This document shows positions 11,771 to 25,000 of a DNA stretch of 64,000 nt, in pieces; position 1 is the first letter of the stretch; the number at the start of each line of letters is the position of its first letter. The stretch is from Fremontodendron californicum (Eukaryota; Streptophyta; Magnoliopsida; Malvales; Malvaceae), in the NCBI GenBank assembly GCA_030761205.1, contig JAULJL010000002.1, forward strand, positions 22,051,010-22,115,009. Reading direction: 5' to 3'. The notes under the pieces were generated by a model. That model was not told the DNA's origin, did not search any database, and saw only the letters and a program-made list of their open reading frames with translations. The position numbers and the translations under genes were made by a program.

Positions 11771-13113
11771 TTAGCATAAATACGAAATCTATTTAATTGC
11801 TCCCAAATAATCCCAAAGGACGCAAATAGGTGGTAGATTGGGTGGCAACTAAAAAACCAATTTGCTAAAAGGCAGATGCGATGCAATGGCTAGTTTTCTT
11901 TTTGGTTTTTCAACCCCTCAAAATTAATTTGCTTTCTCTCGGTTATTTTTCATACTTGGGTTTTTGTTTGATGCCAATGGTTATTTTCCGGTTCTGTAAA
12001 TTTTGTATCTTCTTCATTTTTTCAGTTCTGTTTTCTTTTTCTTTTTTATTATTATTATTATTCAATTTAGTTCCTTGATAGTTCTTAAGGGGTTTTTGCC
12101 GTTTAAGTTTCTTTTTGTTTGTTCATGTTAGTTATCAACTTTTAGGGTGTGTTTAATTTTCAACGGTTTTATTTTTTTTCCATTTATTTGATAAATTATT
12201 TTAAGAAATCACTTAATGAAAAAATTTTAATAAAAAAATGTTGAAAATGCCAAGTAGTTTTTAACTACTTAAAGTAATAAGTCAATTTTATTTGATAAAA
12301 AAATTATTTCGTTACATTAATCTTATTCTTTCTTTTTTAACTTTTATGAATTGAAAATAATTATAAAATTGTATCTTTATTTTATAAAAATAATAAATCT
12401 ACTAAACATTTAATTTCAGTAGCATATCAAACAATTTTTATACAAAAAATCAGTACTTAAATTTTTCAAAATTAAAAATTCAGTATTTAAATTTTCAATG
12501 ATGAATTTGTTCAATTTATCAACAATACTGTAATTAAAGTTAGTGTAAGTTGATCATGAGTGTGGCTTTTATATGCATGAATTTATGATACTAATATTTT
12601 TGTTTTAAAGTTCTTAATCTACTCATAAGTCATAACCCTTCAAGCCCTAATTAATTAACTCACCTGATAAGAACATTACACGTTTAAGCCCTTTCAAATT
12701 CGCAATCTCTAGGAGTCTGTCAGCAGCATGCCAGCATACATGCCATCTAAAATATCTTTAAATAGTTATAACAAAATTACGAGATGTCATTAAAAAATGT
12801 TGTTTAAAAACTCTTTTTTTTTTTTTAAGATGACGTTAATATAATTTAAAGTTTTATAAACTCACAAAGGTACTAAAATAACAAAAATTTGGTACACTTA
12901 TACTATGTGGGTGTTTTTTCTTCTTTCTTTAAAAAGAGAAGTTATTTAGGTAATATTTTATGTAGTAGAACATTTTTATAAGTTTTTAAATAAAATAAAA
13001 AAATTTATAAAAATTTTAAAAATATATTTGTTAATTTTATATTTTTTATAATTTTTCAATTAAGTTAATATTACTTAACTTTTAACATCAAACTCAACTA
13101 AAAACTTTAATAA
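11771..13113. other. AT-rich intergenic region
   Basis: Long T/A homopolymer stretches and AT-rich single-copy-looking sequence. A 65-codon hydrophobic ORF at 11881-12078 is a poly-T translation artefact. No gene, RNA or clear element can be supported. Confidence 0.55.
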
Positions 13114-13604
13114 TCTATAATATATATAAAAGCACGAATGTGTAAAATCTTTTAAATTGACGAAAATAGTTATCGTTATTCATAATATTTCTAAATTGCC
13201 ATTATAAATATTTTTTGTTGTTAATAAGATTTATCTAATTTATAAGTAACAAGTTTAATTTCATTAAAACACTTTCATTAAATGGATTAATTTGATAATA
13301 ATAAAAAATTAAAAAATTATGTAGAATTGCTTTATTAGCTTTAAATTTTCACTAATCTTAAAAAGTGAATTAATTTATTTGATATAAATAAAAATTTAAA
13401 ATTTACATTTATTTTTTTATTTCATAATTAATTTTGCATTAATATTAAAATAATATAATAATTTAATATAATTTGTACATGAAACAAATTTTACATGCAA
13501 AATTTAGTTAATATGCATTTTATTATTTTTAAAATATACAATTATATATCAAAAAATAAATCAACGAGTTATCACATGCAAATGCATGTGATAACAAATA
13601 TTAG
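13114..13604 (+). mobile_element. Candidate non-autonomous Helitron (491 bp)
   Basis: The left end starts TCTATAATATATATAAAAGC directly after an A. The right end has a perfect 13-bp stem palindrome at 13568-13595 (GTTATCACATGCA, two-base loop, complement), followed 5 nt later by TTAG and then T. A 5' TC end, a 3' subterminal hairpin a few bases before a CTRR-type end, and insertion between A and T are Helitron hallmarks. The 3' tetranucleotide is TTAG rather than CTAG, a one-base departure. No coding capacity is present. Confidence 0.6.
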
Positions 13605-14345
13605 TATAGATAATGACAGTAAAACCAAGATTTTTATTTTTATTTTTCCCGATTATCTTACATCTTCACTATAGTTTTATTTCACATATTCATATACTCA
13701 AAACAAAAAAGAAAACCATGATATCTATAAATAAAAAAGGAAGCATCAACTTACACTCGTTTAAAATTAATTAATTTTATATTTTTTTTTTATAATTTGT
13801 GTACGTTGATATTTTAATAAATCGGCCGTTAGATTTAACAATATAATCGCACTCGTCGTACACGTAAAGTTTTGAATCGATCCAATATCTATATCATGTC
13901 GATTAAGAATACTGTTTTTTATATATATTTACGATTGAAATTTTTTATATTAAATAAATAGTTAAATATTTTTAATTTACTTGAAATTTGACGTGCACCA
14001 TTTATATGCATAAAGCATGAAATACAACGATCAGACTAAACAAATATAAATTTTGTAAACATTTATGAACATATGTAAAATTAAATTAATTTTATACTAA
14101 TACAAGTGAATCACTTTTTAATAAAAAAATTTACAAAATCATAAAAACACATAGCACAAAAGAATTGGTCAACTCATAGTGAATTTTCTATTTAAAAAAA
14201 GAAAAAACACTCGGTGAATTTTTTGTTTGAAAATTTTAATGATGGAGTCTGGTATTTAATTAGAAAACCCAGTTTTAATTTATAAGATAAGTTCCATATC
14301 GCTATTACTATGATAGAAAGTAATTTTCCAATTGGGACTGTTCAT
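13605..14345. other. AT-rich flank left of the Tat element
   Basis: There is a weak suggestion of a MITE at about 13750-14115: a TACACTCGT/TCACTTGTA-like pair beside AATTAATTTTAT at both ends in opposite orientation. The match is too poor to call. Nothing else is seen. Confidence 0.4.
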
Positions 14346-15059
14346 TATCGCAACCTAAAAAAATAAAAAGTTTTATCGGAAGATTTTATTATTCGTTAAG
14401 CGTGACATTAAAAAAATCGAGAAAAAGTCGACTTAATTTCTCTAGAAAAATGAAGGTTTTGAAAATAACCTTGAAAAAGACATGTAGTCGCCACCAATCT
14501 TTTTTAGCTAAGTGTGATCGGCCACCTATTAAAATCGGTTTTATAAAATATATTAAAATTAATTAAAACATTTTTAAAACCAATTTCAAGTATGTGTTTT
14601 AAATCAGAGAAATCAAAGAAACAGGTTCGGGACTCGGTTACGTGTGGGGAAGGATTAGCACCCCCACAACGCCCGTATAAAACGGTACCTTATTAATCGT
14701 GTGTTATCTCAAATCTCGGTAAAAAAAAAAAATTGGTTTTGAATTTAGTATTTCAAGTTAGTTCCCAATTTAAAGAAAAATATTTTCATTTTTAATTAAA
14801 AATGATCCGGAATTCATAAATTTAAAATTTTCCTATATTCCCCAACAAACGTGGCAAAATATAGAAATTTTATTAGTTTAGAAAACTTTCCGAATCATTA
14901 TCATTTTAAAGAAGATATTCCGTTATTAATGATAATTGATGATATCCTCCCCAGCAAAACCGGCAGAGAACTCATAAATTATTTTAACTCGGGAATATCT
15001 TTATTTTATTGAAAATCATTGCCTTTTTTAAAACAATTAAAAAAAATATGAATATGAAT

Positions 15060-15480
15060 ATGCATGACATTAATAAAATGACATAGCAAAATCTAAACAA
15101 TATAATGCAACCTAAATGATATGATATAATTTAAATGTCTTAGCATATTCTAAATGAAATGAAATATCCTAAGTTATATGATATATTCTAAATGAAATGA
15201 AATGACATAGGTAACATAATATATTCTATATGAAATGAAATGTCCTAAGTCATATGATATACTCTAAATAAAATGAAACGACTTAGGTAACGTAATATAT
15301 TCTATATGAAATGAAATATCCTAAGTCATATGATATATTCTAAATGAAATGAAATAACCTAGGTAACATAATATATTCTACATGAAATGAAATAATTTAA
15401 ATGACATGGCAAATATGAATGATATATAATATAATTTAAATGACATGGAATATAAATAATGCTATCATATAATATGCATG
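15060..15480. repeat. Degenerate ATGAAATGAAAT-rich tandem repeats within the LTR
   Basis: Phrases such as TATTCTAAATGAAATGAAAT and GGTAACATAATATATTCT alternate with a period of about 55-60 bp. Element B carries the complementary version at about 51100-51360, so the array is ancestral to the LTR family. Confidence 0.65.
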
Positions 15481-18240
15481 AAAATAAAAATGAAAATAAT
15501 AATGCATGAACATAGTATATGCTAAATAATATGACAAAAAATAACTAAATAAAAAACATAGGATATCATGAAATATTCAAAACCATATAATAAACAATAT
15601 AACATCAAAAAATATAAATCAAATTAATAACAATACCATAGGAATTATCATAGTAAAAATCACATATTATATAAAATGCATGAATATGGAAAATGCAATG
15701 CATGAAAATGTATTTTTTTCCTTTAATTAAGGAAACCCGTATATCTAAAAAGATATCCGGCTACCTTAGGAAAATATGTCAAATTAAATATTCTAAAACC
15801 AAAATACTTTGTGATTGTTTGAAAACAATTTTGAAAAGCTTATATTAAAAATAAAAACTTAGCTAAACCCTTTTTTAAATGGCTTTAATTTCCTAAGTTT
15901 AAAATCCCGGACTTGACCACCCTTAACCCGAGACTTAAAAAATCATTTTTAGAGTTTAAAAAGGCTTAGAAACTACCCTAAGTCAGTAGGTAAATTTCCT
16001 AATCAGCCCCCTCTAAGTAACTTAAACAAAACAGAAAAATGATTTTTCTTCAAATTCAATTCGGACTCCACTATCCAGTTTTAAGCCACGATTTTTTACC
16101 CTATTTCTAAAAATTCTAAAAAAAAAAATACTGGAGACTCAGGACATGTAAAACTACACGGGAAAAAATCTGCTTAATTTTCTGATTAAAGATGAACGCC
16201 CAAAAAAATCGAGAAAGTACGAGTATTGGGTGAAAAAACTGTTTTGCCAAAACATATTTTTTGCCTTTGATAAAATCATTTAAAAATCAAAATAAAAATA
16301 TTTAAGACTCACAAAATGACTCACAAACAATAGCTAGGACTTTTGAAAAGTTAGACAAAAATTGGCAAAGTAAAAAAAAAAAAATCACAAAGGTAGAATA
16401 ATCAATTTGACAACTCTTTAATTTTCTACAAGTATACTCAAGAGAGCATGACTTTGAACTATTAATTGGCCTAAGTCATTAGTCAAGTGGCATGGACATG
16501 AAATGCATGAAAAATACAGCAAATATGATGCATAAAATGCATGAATTTAAAACCTAAATGTCATGAAAAAATGCATGGCATCAATAAAATGACCTAGACC
16601 TAAATGAACTTGCATGGCATTTAATGCAACCTAGGTCTAAAATGCATTGACATGCATGGCAAAATAAACCAAACCTAACATCTAAAATATGCATGGGAAT
16701 AACACAAACACAAGGCATGCTTAAACCAAATACTCAATCAAATGTCATGAAAATGCAAACCTATCATCTAACATAACAAAAATGCACACACAAATAACAT
16801 GAAGTGGCCGAATGGCCTCAAGCTCCAAACAAGAATGGCATTTTCACAAACACTTGATATACTTAAACCAAATACTCAATCAAATGTCATGCAAACCTAT
16901 CAACTAACATAGCAAAAATGCACACACAAAGCAAAACACATGGAGTGGCCGAATGGCCTCAAGTTCCAAATGAGCTTGGCATTTTCACAAACACTTGATA
17001 TACTAACATACTCAACTTAAAATATAACACTCAAATCATGTAAATATAAAGTAGAGGTATTAAAACTAACAAACATTTTCACAAACACATGGATTACAAA
17101 ATATAAAACATAAACAAATTTAAACATTTTGACAACAGAAAATTAAAAATGCAAAAACATGATAATAAACTCATAAATGGCAATAAACAAGCAACCAAAT
17201 TAAAACAAGCTTCAAGTATATATAGTAGAAGAAGATTTAAAGCATCAAGACTAAAAAATAACAAAAATAACATGACAAATCAAAGCAAAACAGCAACAAC
17301 AAAAAAGATGGGCCATTCGGCCATGGTAAGAAATCAAGGAAAAAAATTGCAAGAACTTTTTTAAGAAAAGATGAAGAAAGAACTTAAAAAGAACATTAAA
17401 AGAAACTTATTTAAGAAGTAAAATCAAAAGAAAACTCACCATAATAATAATCAAAACAGCAAAAAGAAGAATGAAAAATCAAGAAAGTGCAAGAGTTGGT
17501 GCTAAAAGCAACCTCTAGAAGCTATGTTTCAAGCTTTTTCTCTTCAAGCTTTCTTTTCTTTTCTAAACTTTTCTTTTTGCTTTGGTGCAATGGAGAGAAA
17601 ACTCAGCAAAAAAAAAAGAGAAATATGAAAAATGAAGTGTTGAAAATGAAAAATTATGGATCCCCTTAGGCTGGCCGAACCCCTATCTCATATAGGCTAG
17701 GATATTGTCATCTTTCCTCCAACCAATTTTCATCCAAGGGCTAATGATCCAAGAGGTTTAAAACATGAAATTATCACCCTTAGATTAGGCTATCATCTGT
17801 CCATAATTACAGCTGTTCAAGAATTATGTTGACACTCTCCCTCTTCATGCATTGGCCCATGTGGCTTATTTGCAAAGGCTTGATCAAAAAATCACTAACT
17901 CTTCATTTTTGGCCTTTTGATTGAAAAATCAGAAACTATTTCCCCTCTTTGGGCCTTGGCCGGTCAGCACTCTCTCTTCCAACCTAAGATTGATTTTTTT
18001 GAAAGGCAAGAAAAGCCCTTTTCGGTTGCTTGGGTAAAATGACAATTTTGCCCCCCAGATGCAAGTAAATGGCAAAGGACTCCAAATTCAAATTTTATTT
18101 TTTTAATACTTTCAAAATAATAAAAAATTGAATTCTGGAAGTTTCAAAATTTTTCGAGTACGTTTACTATTTATTTTGATTTTTTCTTCCAAAATTGCCC
18201 TTTTATGCCCCCACATTTTACCATTTTTAAAAGAGCTCAA

Positions 18241-18660
18241 AATCAAGATTTTTCTTCACCAATATCTTCCAAATAATTTAAAAGTGTGATCTGAAAGTTT
18301 TCATAATTTTTGGAACTCATTGGGTATTTTTTCGGGATTTATCTGCTTGAATTATTACATAGGAGGCCCGGAATTTGGCCATTTTGAAAACGAACTACGA
18401 ATCAAGATTTTCTTTCGCCAATATCTTTCAAATAATTTAAAAATGAGATTTGCAAATTTTCAGAATTTTTGGAGTCCATTTGCTATTTTTCCAGGATTTA
18501 TCTTCTTGAATTACTGCATAGGAGACCCGGGATTTGGCCATTTTGCAAACGAACTCCGAATCAAGATTTTATTTCGCCAATCTCTTTCAAATAATTTAAA
18601 AATGAGATTTGAAAATTTTTAGAAGATTTAGAGTTCATTTGATATTTTTTCGAGATTTAT
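18241..18660. repeat. 159-bp tandem repeat inside the LTR, about 2.6 copies
   Basis: Units begin with AATCAAGATTTT at 18241, 18400 and 18559, an exact 159-bp period. Each contains CAAATAATTTAAAA and ATTTGGCCATTTTG-like blocks. 159 is a multiple of 3, which explains the 100-codon ORF with an internally repeated peptide at 18320-18622. Element B has the same array at about 48060-48480 and 61760-62190. Confidence 0.8.
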
Positions 18661-19318
18661 CTTCTTGAATTTTACAATTTTGCCTCTGAAACCCGGTTTT
18701 GCTCAAAACAAGTACGATTTTCAGTTTTTCTTCAAATTGAGCCTTGGGCTATCCTTTTTAAATCACTCCTCATCCATTAAAGGCTTTTTTCTTACCAAGT
18801 CGGGCCATTTCTGTAATTCTTCCCAATTTCACCGAAATCCACAAAAAACCCTAATTCTCGGTTTTCTCCCGGATTGACTTTTCTTTCAGTTTTTCTTTCA
18901 AGTGGCTTCTCCATTACCCGTAGTCAGTGCTTATATTTCATTTGGGACCTTCAATTTCGACCAATTCGATTGTTTAAGCACTTTTCCCCAAATTTCTCGG
19001 ATTAGGGTTTCCTTTCTACTGAATCTCCATAACCCAACTTCCGAAATCCATATCTTTCGATGTAGACCTCAGATTATCAAAATTCTTTCTCCATTCTTCA
19101 ATTGAACTTCAAATCTTGATTTTTAAAGTGGTTTGACTTTTTTAGTAGTTGACTTTTTAGGGTTGACTTTTTTAAAGTTTGACTTTTTATGCTCGCCCTC
19201 ATAAACTAAGTCTCGGAGTACCACCTGCAGGATGAAAAAGTCTTTTTACATTTTAAAACATCAATTTAGGAGGAAAACATACCTGTTTTAGTGGTCCGGA
19301 CAAAATTAGGTGTCTACA

Positions 19319-19334
19319 GCTGCCCCTTTTTGGC
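19319..19334 (-). promoter_or_regulatory. Polypurine tract of element A
   Basis: On the - strand CCAAAAAGGGGCAGC directly precedes the LTR start TGTAGACACC. It would be the plus-strand priming site for reverse transcription. Confidence 0.75.
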
Positions 19335-19429
19335 TATTGCTGAGAATCAGGAATCAGGCAAAGATAAACAAACACTAATTTTGTACGGTTAGTGAAATCA
19401 CATGTGAAGGAAATGGAAAAGGGGTTTCT

Positions 19430-19510
19430 TTTTTCATTTCTCATCTTTTTTTCATTTTTCATTTTTTCATTTTCATTTTTTTCATTTTTTCATTTTTCAT
19501 TTTTTTTTTG
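19430..19510. repeat. TTTTTCAT microsatellite-like tract
   Basis: Irregular repetition of CATTTTT/TTCATTTT in the 3' UTR of element A. Element B has the complementary tract at about 60760-60840. Confidence 0.75.
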
Positions 19511-19609
19511 AAAAAGTTGTAAATTGAAGATTTTGCCCTTAAATTGAATTCCCTGACTAATCAAGGCTCGATCCGTCTTAAGGAAATGGGTTCGATTTTC
19601 AAAAGAAAA

Positions 19610-20030
19610 AATTATGCCCGAAGGTCTTAAGAATAATGCCCGAAAGTTTTAAAAATGGTGCCCAAAGGTTTTTAAAATGGTGCCCGAAGGTCTTAAAAAT
19701 GGTGCCCGAAGGTCTTTAAAACTGGTGCCTGAAGGTCTTTAAAACGGGTGCCCGAAGGTCTTTAAAACGGGTGCCCAAAGGTCTTTAAAACTGGTGCCCG
19801 AAGGTCTTTAAAACTAGTGCCCGAAGGTCTTTAAAACTAGTACCCGTAGGCCTTACCCGTGATTTGAAAAAGATTATGCCTGGAGGTCTTAAAATGGTGC
19901 CAAGAGGTCTTAAAAATGGTGCCCGCAGGCCTTACCCGTGATTTGAAAAAATTATGCCTGGAGGTCTTAAAAATGGTGCCCGAAATCTTAAAAATGGTGC
20001 CCGTAGGCCTTATCCGTGATTTGAAAATAC
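19610..20030. repeat. 22-24 bp minisatellite in the 3' UTR of element A
   Basis: About 15 copies of a unit reading GGTGCCCGAAGGTCTTTAAAA with variants. The last few alternate with CCGTAGGCCTTACCCGTGATTT. The complementary unit fills 59850-60655 of element B, so it is a family-wide 3' UTR repeat. Confidence 0.85.
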
Positions 20031-20031
20031 C

Positions 20032-20600
20032 TTGACGACGGTCTCAAGGCTTGACTCATTTGATAAACAGAATGAATTCGATTTAAAACAAAAGGAAATA
20101 CCTCGACGATGGTCTCAAGGCTCGACTCATTTGATAAAACAGAATGAATTCGATTTAAAACAAAAGGAAATACCTCGATGGTGGTCTCAAGGCTTGACTC
20201 ATTTGAAAGAACAGAATGAATTCGATGTAAAACAAAAGGAAATACCTCGACGGAGGTCTCAAGGCTCGACTCATTTGGTAAAATAGAATGAATTTGATTT
20301 AAAACAAAAAAGAATACCTCGACAGAGGTCTCAAGGCTCGATTCATTTGATAAAATAGAATGAATTCGATTTAAATCAAAAAGAAATACTAAGAATGATT
20401 TTGGGTTTGGTTCATTTGGAAAAGAATAAATTTAACTTGAAAATGAAAGGAACATACCTCAACGACGGTCTCGGGGCTCGACTTATTTGAGGAGCAAAAT
20501 GAGTTCGATTTGGAAAAGAAACGTACCTCGACGGTGATCACGGGGCTCAACTCATTTGAAAAACAGAACGAGTTCACTTTGGGGAAGTCCAAGTTTTCCT
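20032..20600. repeat. 72-bp tandem repeat in the 3' UTR of element A
   Basis: Units are marked by AATGAATTCGATTTAAAA starting near 20071, 20143 and 20215, then increasingly diverged copies to about 20600. The period of 72 bp equals 24 codons and keeps an 84-codon ORF open (20032-20286) with a repeated NEFDLKQKEIPR-like peptide. That ORF is best read as a by-product of the period. Confidence 0.82.
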
Positions 20601-22076
20601 GATTTCTACACTGTTAGCTAAATGCAATGATGAGAATGACATGCTTTGCAAATGCTTGTATATTTCCTAAGAATAAATGCAATCAAATGATTGTGTCGTG
20701 ATTTCTAAACCATGGTTTCTTTGAGGTTTACAAATTATCCGACTTCATGACAGAGTCTTCAATTGTTCATTGATGCCCCACTTAAGGAATCCTTCACTCA
20801 AGATAACTTGTCAAACAGTCTTAGTCTCTGACTTTTGCTGAAATTCACAGATTTTATGACTTCGTGATGGAGTCTCCAACACGTTCACTGTTTTCTTTTC
20901 TTGGTGAACTTTCCAAACCTTTCCCAAGATTTAAATCTATTCCTTAGTAATACTTTGAAATCCTTTTATTTAAAGATTTTTATATTACTAATCATCATTC
21001 AATTTAATAACAATCATCATGCATCTCAAAAATGTATGAAAGAAAATATGAATCAAGCAAAAATTGTCATGAAAAGGATAACAAGATTTTATTGCAAGAA
21101 ATGTTTTATAATAGTAAAAATAAATATCAAGGATATAAGAAATAAATGTAAGGTTATAGGTTGTAGATGCCCCGGATGCGGAATATCTTGGACCCATCCC
21201 TTTTCAAACCATCTGAAATTTCTCTTGAACGAGCAATTTACTTGGGTAACCTCTTAGCTTTCGTAGTTACATCAGACTGAGTTGTTCCCCTTTTCTCTGA
21301 TTGTCAAATACTTTCTTCCCCTTTACACGGAGCATTGATTCGAACTTTTAATCAGTACCTGAGCCGTCCTTTGCGGGTTTTCAACTCAAGTGTCCTCCAT
21401 TCGGTATTAAGTCGCCCTTTGCGGGTTTTCGGCTTAAACCTTTCCTTTTACATTCTTTTTTCATTTTTTTTTTGTATTCTATCATGCATCTGAGAATTCT
21501 AAATGCTTCCAAAGTAAAAATATCAATTCAAAAGATGGGATGAATTCTGAGAATAACCTTTCAAATTAAATATCCATGCTTGATCAAAATGGGCTTTTAA
21601 AGCATGTAATGTAGGCCAAGGTTTAGGTTTAGAAAGAAAGGATAAAATAGGCCCAAAGTGTGTTTAAGGGTAATTGGATCAAGGATCATTTTATGAGGAG
21701 AACTCATTCTTGAAACATTTGTCCCTTTTTTGGACTTTCTTTTCTTCTTTTTTTCTTTGTTGGCTTTCATTTGCCACATTTTTCGATGGCTTTCTTTTTT
21801 CCATGATTTTTTCTGATTATTTTTCCTCGCATTTTCCCTCCAATGTAGAGGGTGATCCTTGATCAAGGTTTAAAGAAAAAAATAATTCCTAAGGCTCAAA
21901 GGGGCGACTAAGGATAATTTATTCTTAATGAAAGGGATATGAAAGATGGCCATTCATCATATCAAGCATGAATATTCTCTTTGGAAAGTAATTCACAAGG
22001 GAGATAAATATATATAATTTCCATTTTTACACTTGGAATCATTCGAATTTCCACGTGCATAGCATCACACATTTTT
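20601..22076 (-). other. 3' untranslated region of element A
   Basis: Non-coding sequence between the integrase end and the 3' UTR arrays. It contains a duplicated CCTTTGCGGGTTTTC phrase at about 21372 and 21418. A segment around 21590-21870 is shared with element B near 57960-58210 (both include AAGGATCA and CTCTACATTGGAGGG-like blocks), confirming that the two elements belong to one family. Confidence 0.65.
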
Positions 22077-25000
22077 TTAAGCATAATACTTCTTCAGTTC
22101 ATCAACATTCACGAGATTTCTGAAATCCTCCCCGTCCATTCTTGTTAAAATCAATGCTCCTCCAAAAAAAGCTCTTTTTACCACATAGGTTCTTTCCCAA
22201 TTCGGAGCCCATTTTCCTCTCGGGTCCTTCACTATAGGGAGAACTTTCCTCAGTACCAACTCCCCCTCTCAAAACTGTCTAGGATGAACTTTCTTGTTAT
22301 GGGCTCGAATCATCCTTCTCTGATACAATTGCCCATGACAAATTGCTTTCAATCTTTTCTCCTCAATGAGATTCAACTGTTCATAATGAGCTCCAACCTA
22401 TTCTGCTTCCTCTAGGCCAACTTCCATCAAAACCCAAAGTGAAGGGATCTCAACTTCAATTGGTAGCACTGCTTCCGTCTCGTATACCAAAGAAAACGAC
22501 GTTGCCCCTGTAGATGTACGAACCGAAGTACGATATGCATGAAGAGCAAAAGGCAAAATCTCATGCCAATCCTTGTACACATTAGTCATTTTCTCAACAA
22601 TCTTCTTGATATTCTTATTGCCTGCTTCTACTACCCCATTCATTTTTGGACGGTAAGATGCCGAATTATGATGTATGATCTTGAATTGAGTACACACTTC
22701 TCTCATCATCTTATTATTCAAATTGAGAGCATTATCCGAAATAATTCTTGCTGGCAACCCGTAACGACATATGAGTTCTTTCTTAACAAATCTGCATATC
22801 ACTGACTTTGTTACATTCGCATAGGAAGCAGCTTCTACCCACTTTATGAAATAATCTATAGCCACCAAGATGAAACAATGTCCATTTGAAGCTTTCGGGG
22901 TAATAGGCCCTATTATATCTATTCCCCATATTGAAAAAGGGCCATGGTGCAGTCATGACATGTAATGGCAATGGCGACACATGAATCATATTTGCATATA
23001 TCTGGCATTTATGGCACTTTCGGGAATAACTGATACAATCTCCTTCCATTGTCAACCAATAGTACCCTGCCCTCATAATCTATTTAGCAAGCATGTGACC
23101 ATTAGCATGAGTGCCACATATCCCTTCATGGACTTCTTCTATAATTCTTAAAGCTTCAACAGATCCGACACATCTCAATAAGACCTGGTCTTTTCCTTTC
23201 TTGTAGAGAATCTCACTATCTAGAACAAAACCCATTGCTAGCCTTCTCAGAGTCCTCTTGTCATTCTCTGTTGCTTGTTCTGGATACTGTTGACTCTTGA
23301 TGTACTGCAAAATATCGTTATACCAAGGAAGGCCATCTGCTTCTTCTTCAATACTCAGACAGTGGGCAGGAGACTCATATATACTCATCTTTATTGGTAC
23401 GACTTTAGCCCTTTCATTCACTTTAAACATTGATGACAAAGTAGCCAGAGCATCTGCCATTCGATTTTCTTCTCGAGGAAAGTAATTGAAATTCACTTCT
23501 TCAAACTCCTCTAATAATCTCAGTATGAGTTCTCGATATCGGATTAGCTTTGTATCTCAGGTTTCCCATTCTCCTCGTAGCTGGTAAATCACTAAAGCTG
23601 AGTCTCCGAAAACTTCCAATACTTTGATCTTTCTGTCCACTACAGCATGAAGGCCCATAGTACACGCTTCATACTCGGCAGTATTGTTTGTACAATCAAA
23701 ATCCAATCTAGCAGTGAAAGGATAATAATCTTCTTCTGGGATATGAGGACTGCACCGATTCCGTGCCCCATGGCATTAGATGCGCCATCAAAATACATTT
23801 TACACACTTTCTTCTTCAGGGGAATCTCATCTGCTTGCGACACGTACATCAAATCTTCATCCGGGAAGTCAAAGTTCAATGGCTCATAATCTTCCACTGC
23901 CCGACTTGCTAAGAATTCAGCCACTGCACTGCCCTTGATAGCTTTTTGACTTACATATACAATGTCGTACCCTGACAATAAAACCTGCCATCTTGCCGTC
24001 CTCCCTGACAAAGAAGGTGCTTCCAACGTCTGCTTGACTGGATCCAGCTTGGCAATCAACCACGTTGTGTGGTACAACATGTACTGTCTGAGTCTTCGAG
24101 CATTCCAAGCTAAGGCACAACACAACTTTTCTACTGACGAATATTTCAACTCATAATCTATGAATTTCTTGCTGAGGTAGTAAACTGCCTGTTCTTTCTT
24201 TCCAGTCTCATCAAGCTGCCCCAAAACACAACCCATGGATCTCTCAAATACTGATAAATATAGTATCATTGGTTTATCCGGAACAGGTGGCATTAATACT
24301 GGTGGGTTGGATAGATAATGTTTAACCTTTTCAAATGCAATCTGACAATCTTCATCCCACTCTCTTGGATCACGTTTTCGAAGTAACTTAAATATTGTAT
24401 CACATTTGTCGGTTAATTGAGAAATAAATCGAGCAATGTAATTCAATCTCCCCAGAAAGCCTCTTACTTCCTTTTGAGTACGAGGTGGTGGCAAGTTCTG
24501 AATGGCCTTCACTTTATCCGGGTCAATCTCAATTCCTCTTTTGCTGACAACAAAACCCAACAACTTACCCGAGGTGACTCCAAAAGTGCATTTTGCCGGA
24601 TTTAGTTTGAGTCTAAACTTCCTTAATCGTTCGAAAAGCTTCTTAAGATTCGCAATATGCTCATCTTCTCTTGTGACTTTGCGATCATATCATCAACATA
24701 AACCTCAATTCCCTTATGAATCATATCATGAAACAAGGTCACCATGGCTCTTCGGTATGTTGCCCTAGCATTCTTCAACCCAAATGGCATTACCTTGTAA
24801 CAGAAGGTTCCCCACATTGTAACAAATATGGGTTTCTCCATATCTTCTGGTGCCATCTTGATCTGATTGTATCCTGAGAATCCATCCATGAAAGAAAATA
24901 AAGAACTCTTTGCTGTATTATCCACTAGAGTATCAATATGGGGCAAAGGGAAATTATCTTTAGGGCTGGCCTTGTTCAAATCTCGGTAATCAACGCACAT

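Larger units (their letters stand above)
14346..19318 (-). repeat. 3' LTR of element A
   Basis: The right edge (LTR 5' end on the - strand) starts TGTAGACACC, directly after a polypurine tract. The left edge matches the GGTTGCGACA end of the family, but the terminal CA is mutated (TA on + at 14346-14347). At 4973 bp it is typical in size for Tat/Ogre. It aligns along its length with the LTRs of element B (47230-52095 and 60948-end) in inverted orientation. Short ORFs inside it are not genes. Confidence 0.88.

Noticed and set aside
11881..12078. 65-codon ORF
   Set aside because: Translation of poly-T rich DNA, with no conserved features.
15060..15480. CRISPR-like regularly spaced repeats
   Set aside because: Plant nuclear LTR context, degenerate units without unique spacers, and no cas genes.
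18320..18622. 100-codon ORF with internal duplication
   Set aside because: It is produced by the 159-bp LTR repeat (also a multiple of three), antisense to element A, with no protein-like composition.
20032..20286. 84-codon ORF with a repeated NEFDLKQKEIP peptide
   Set aside because: It is the translation of a 72-bp tandem repeat whose period is a multiple of three. It lies in a retroelement 3' UTR on the wrong strand for the element.
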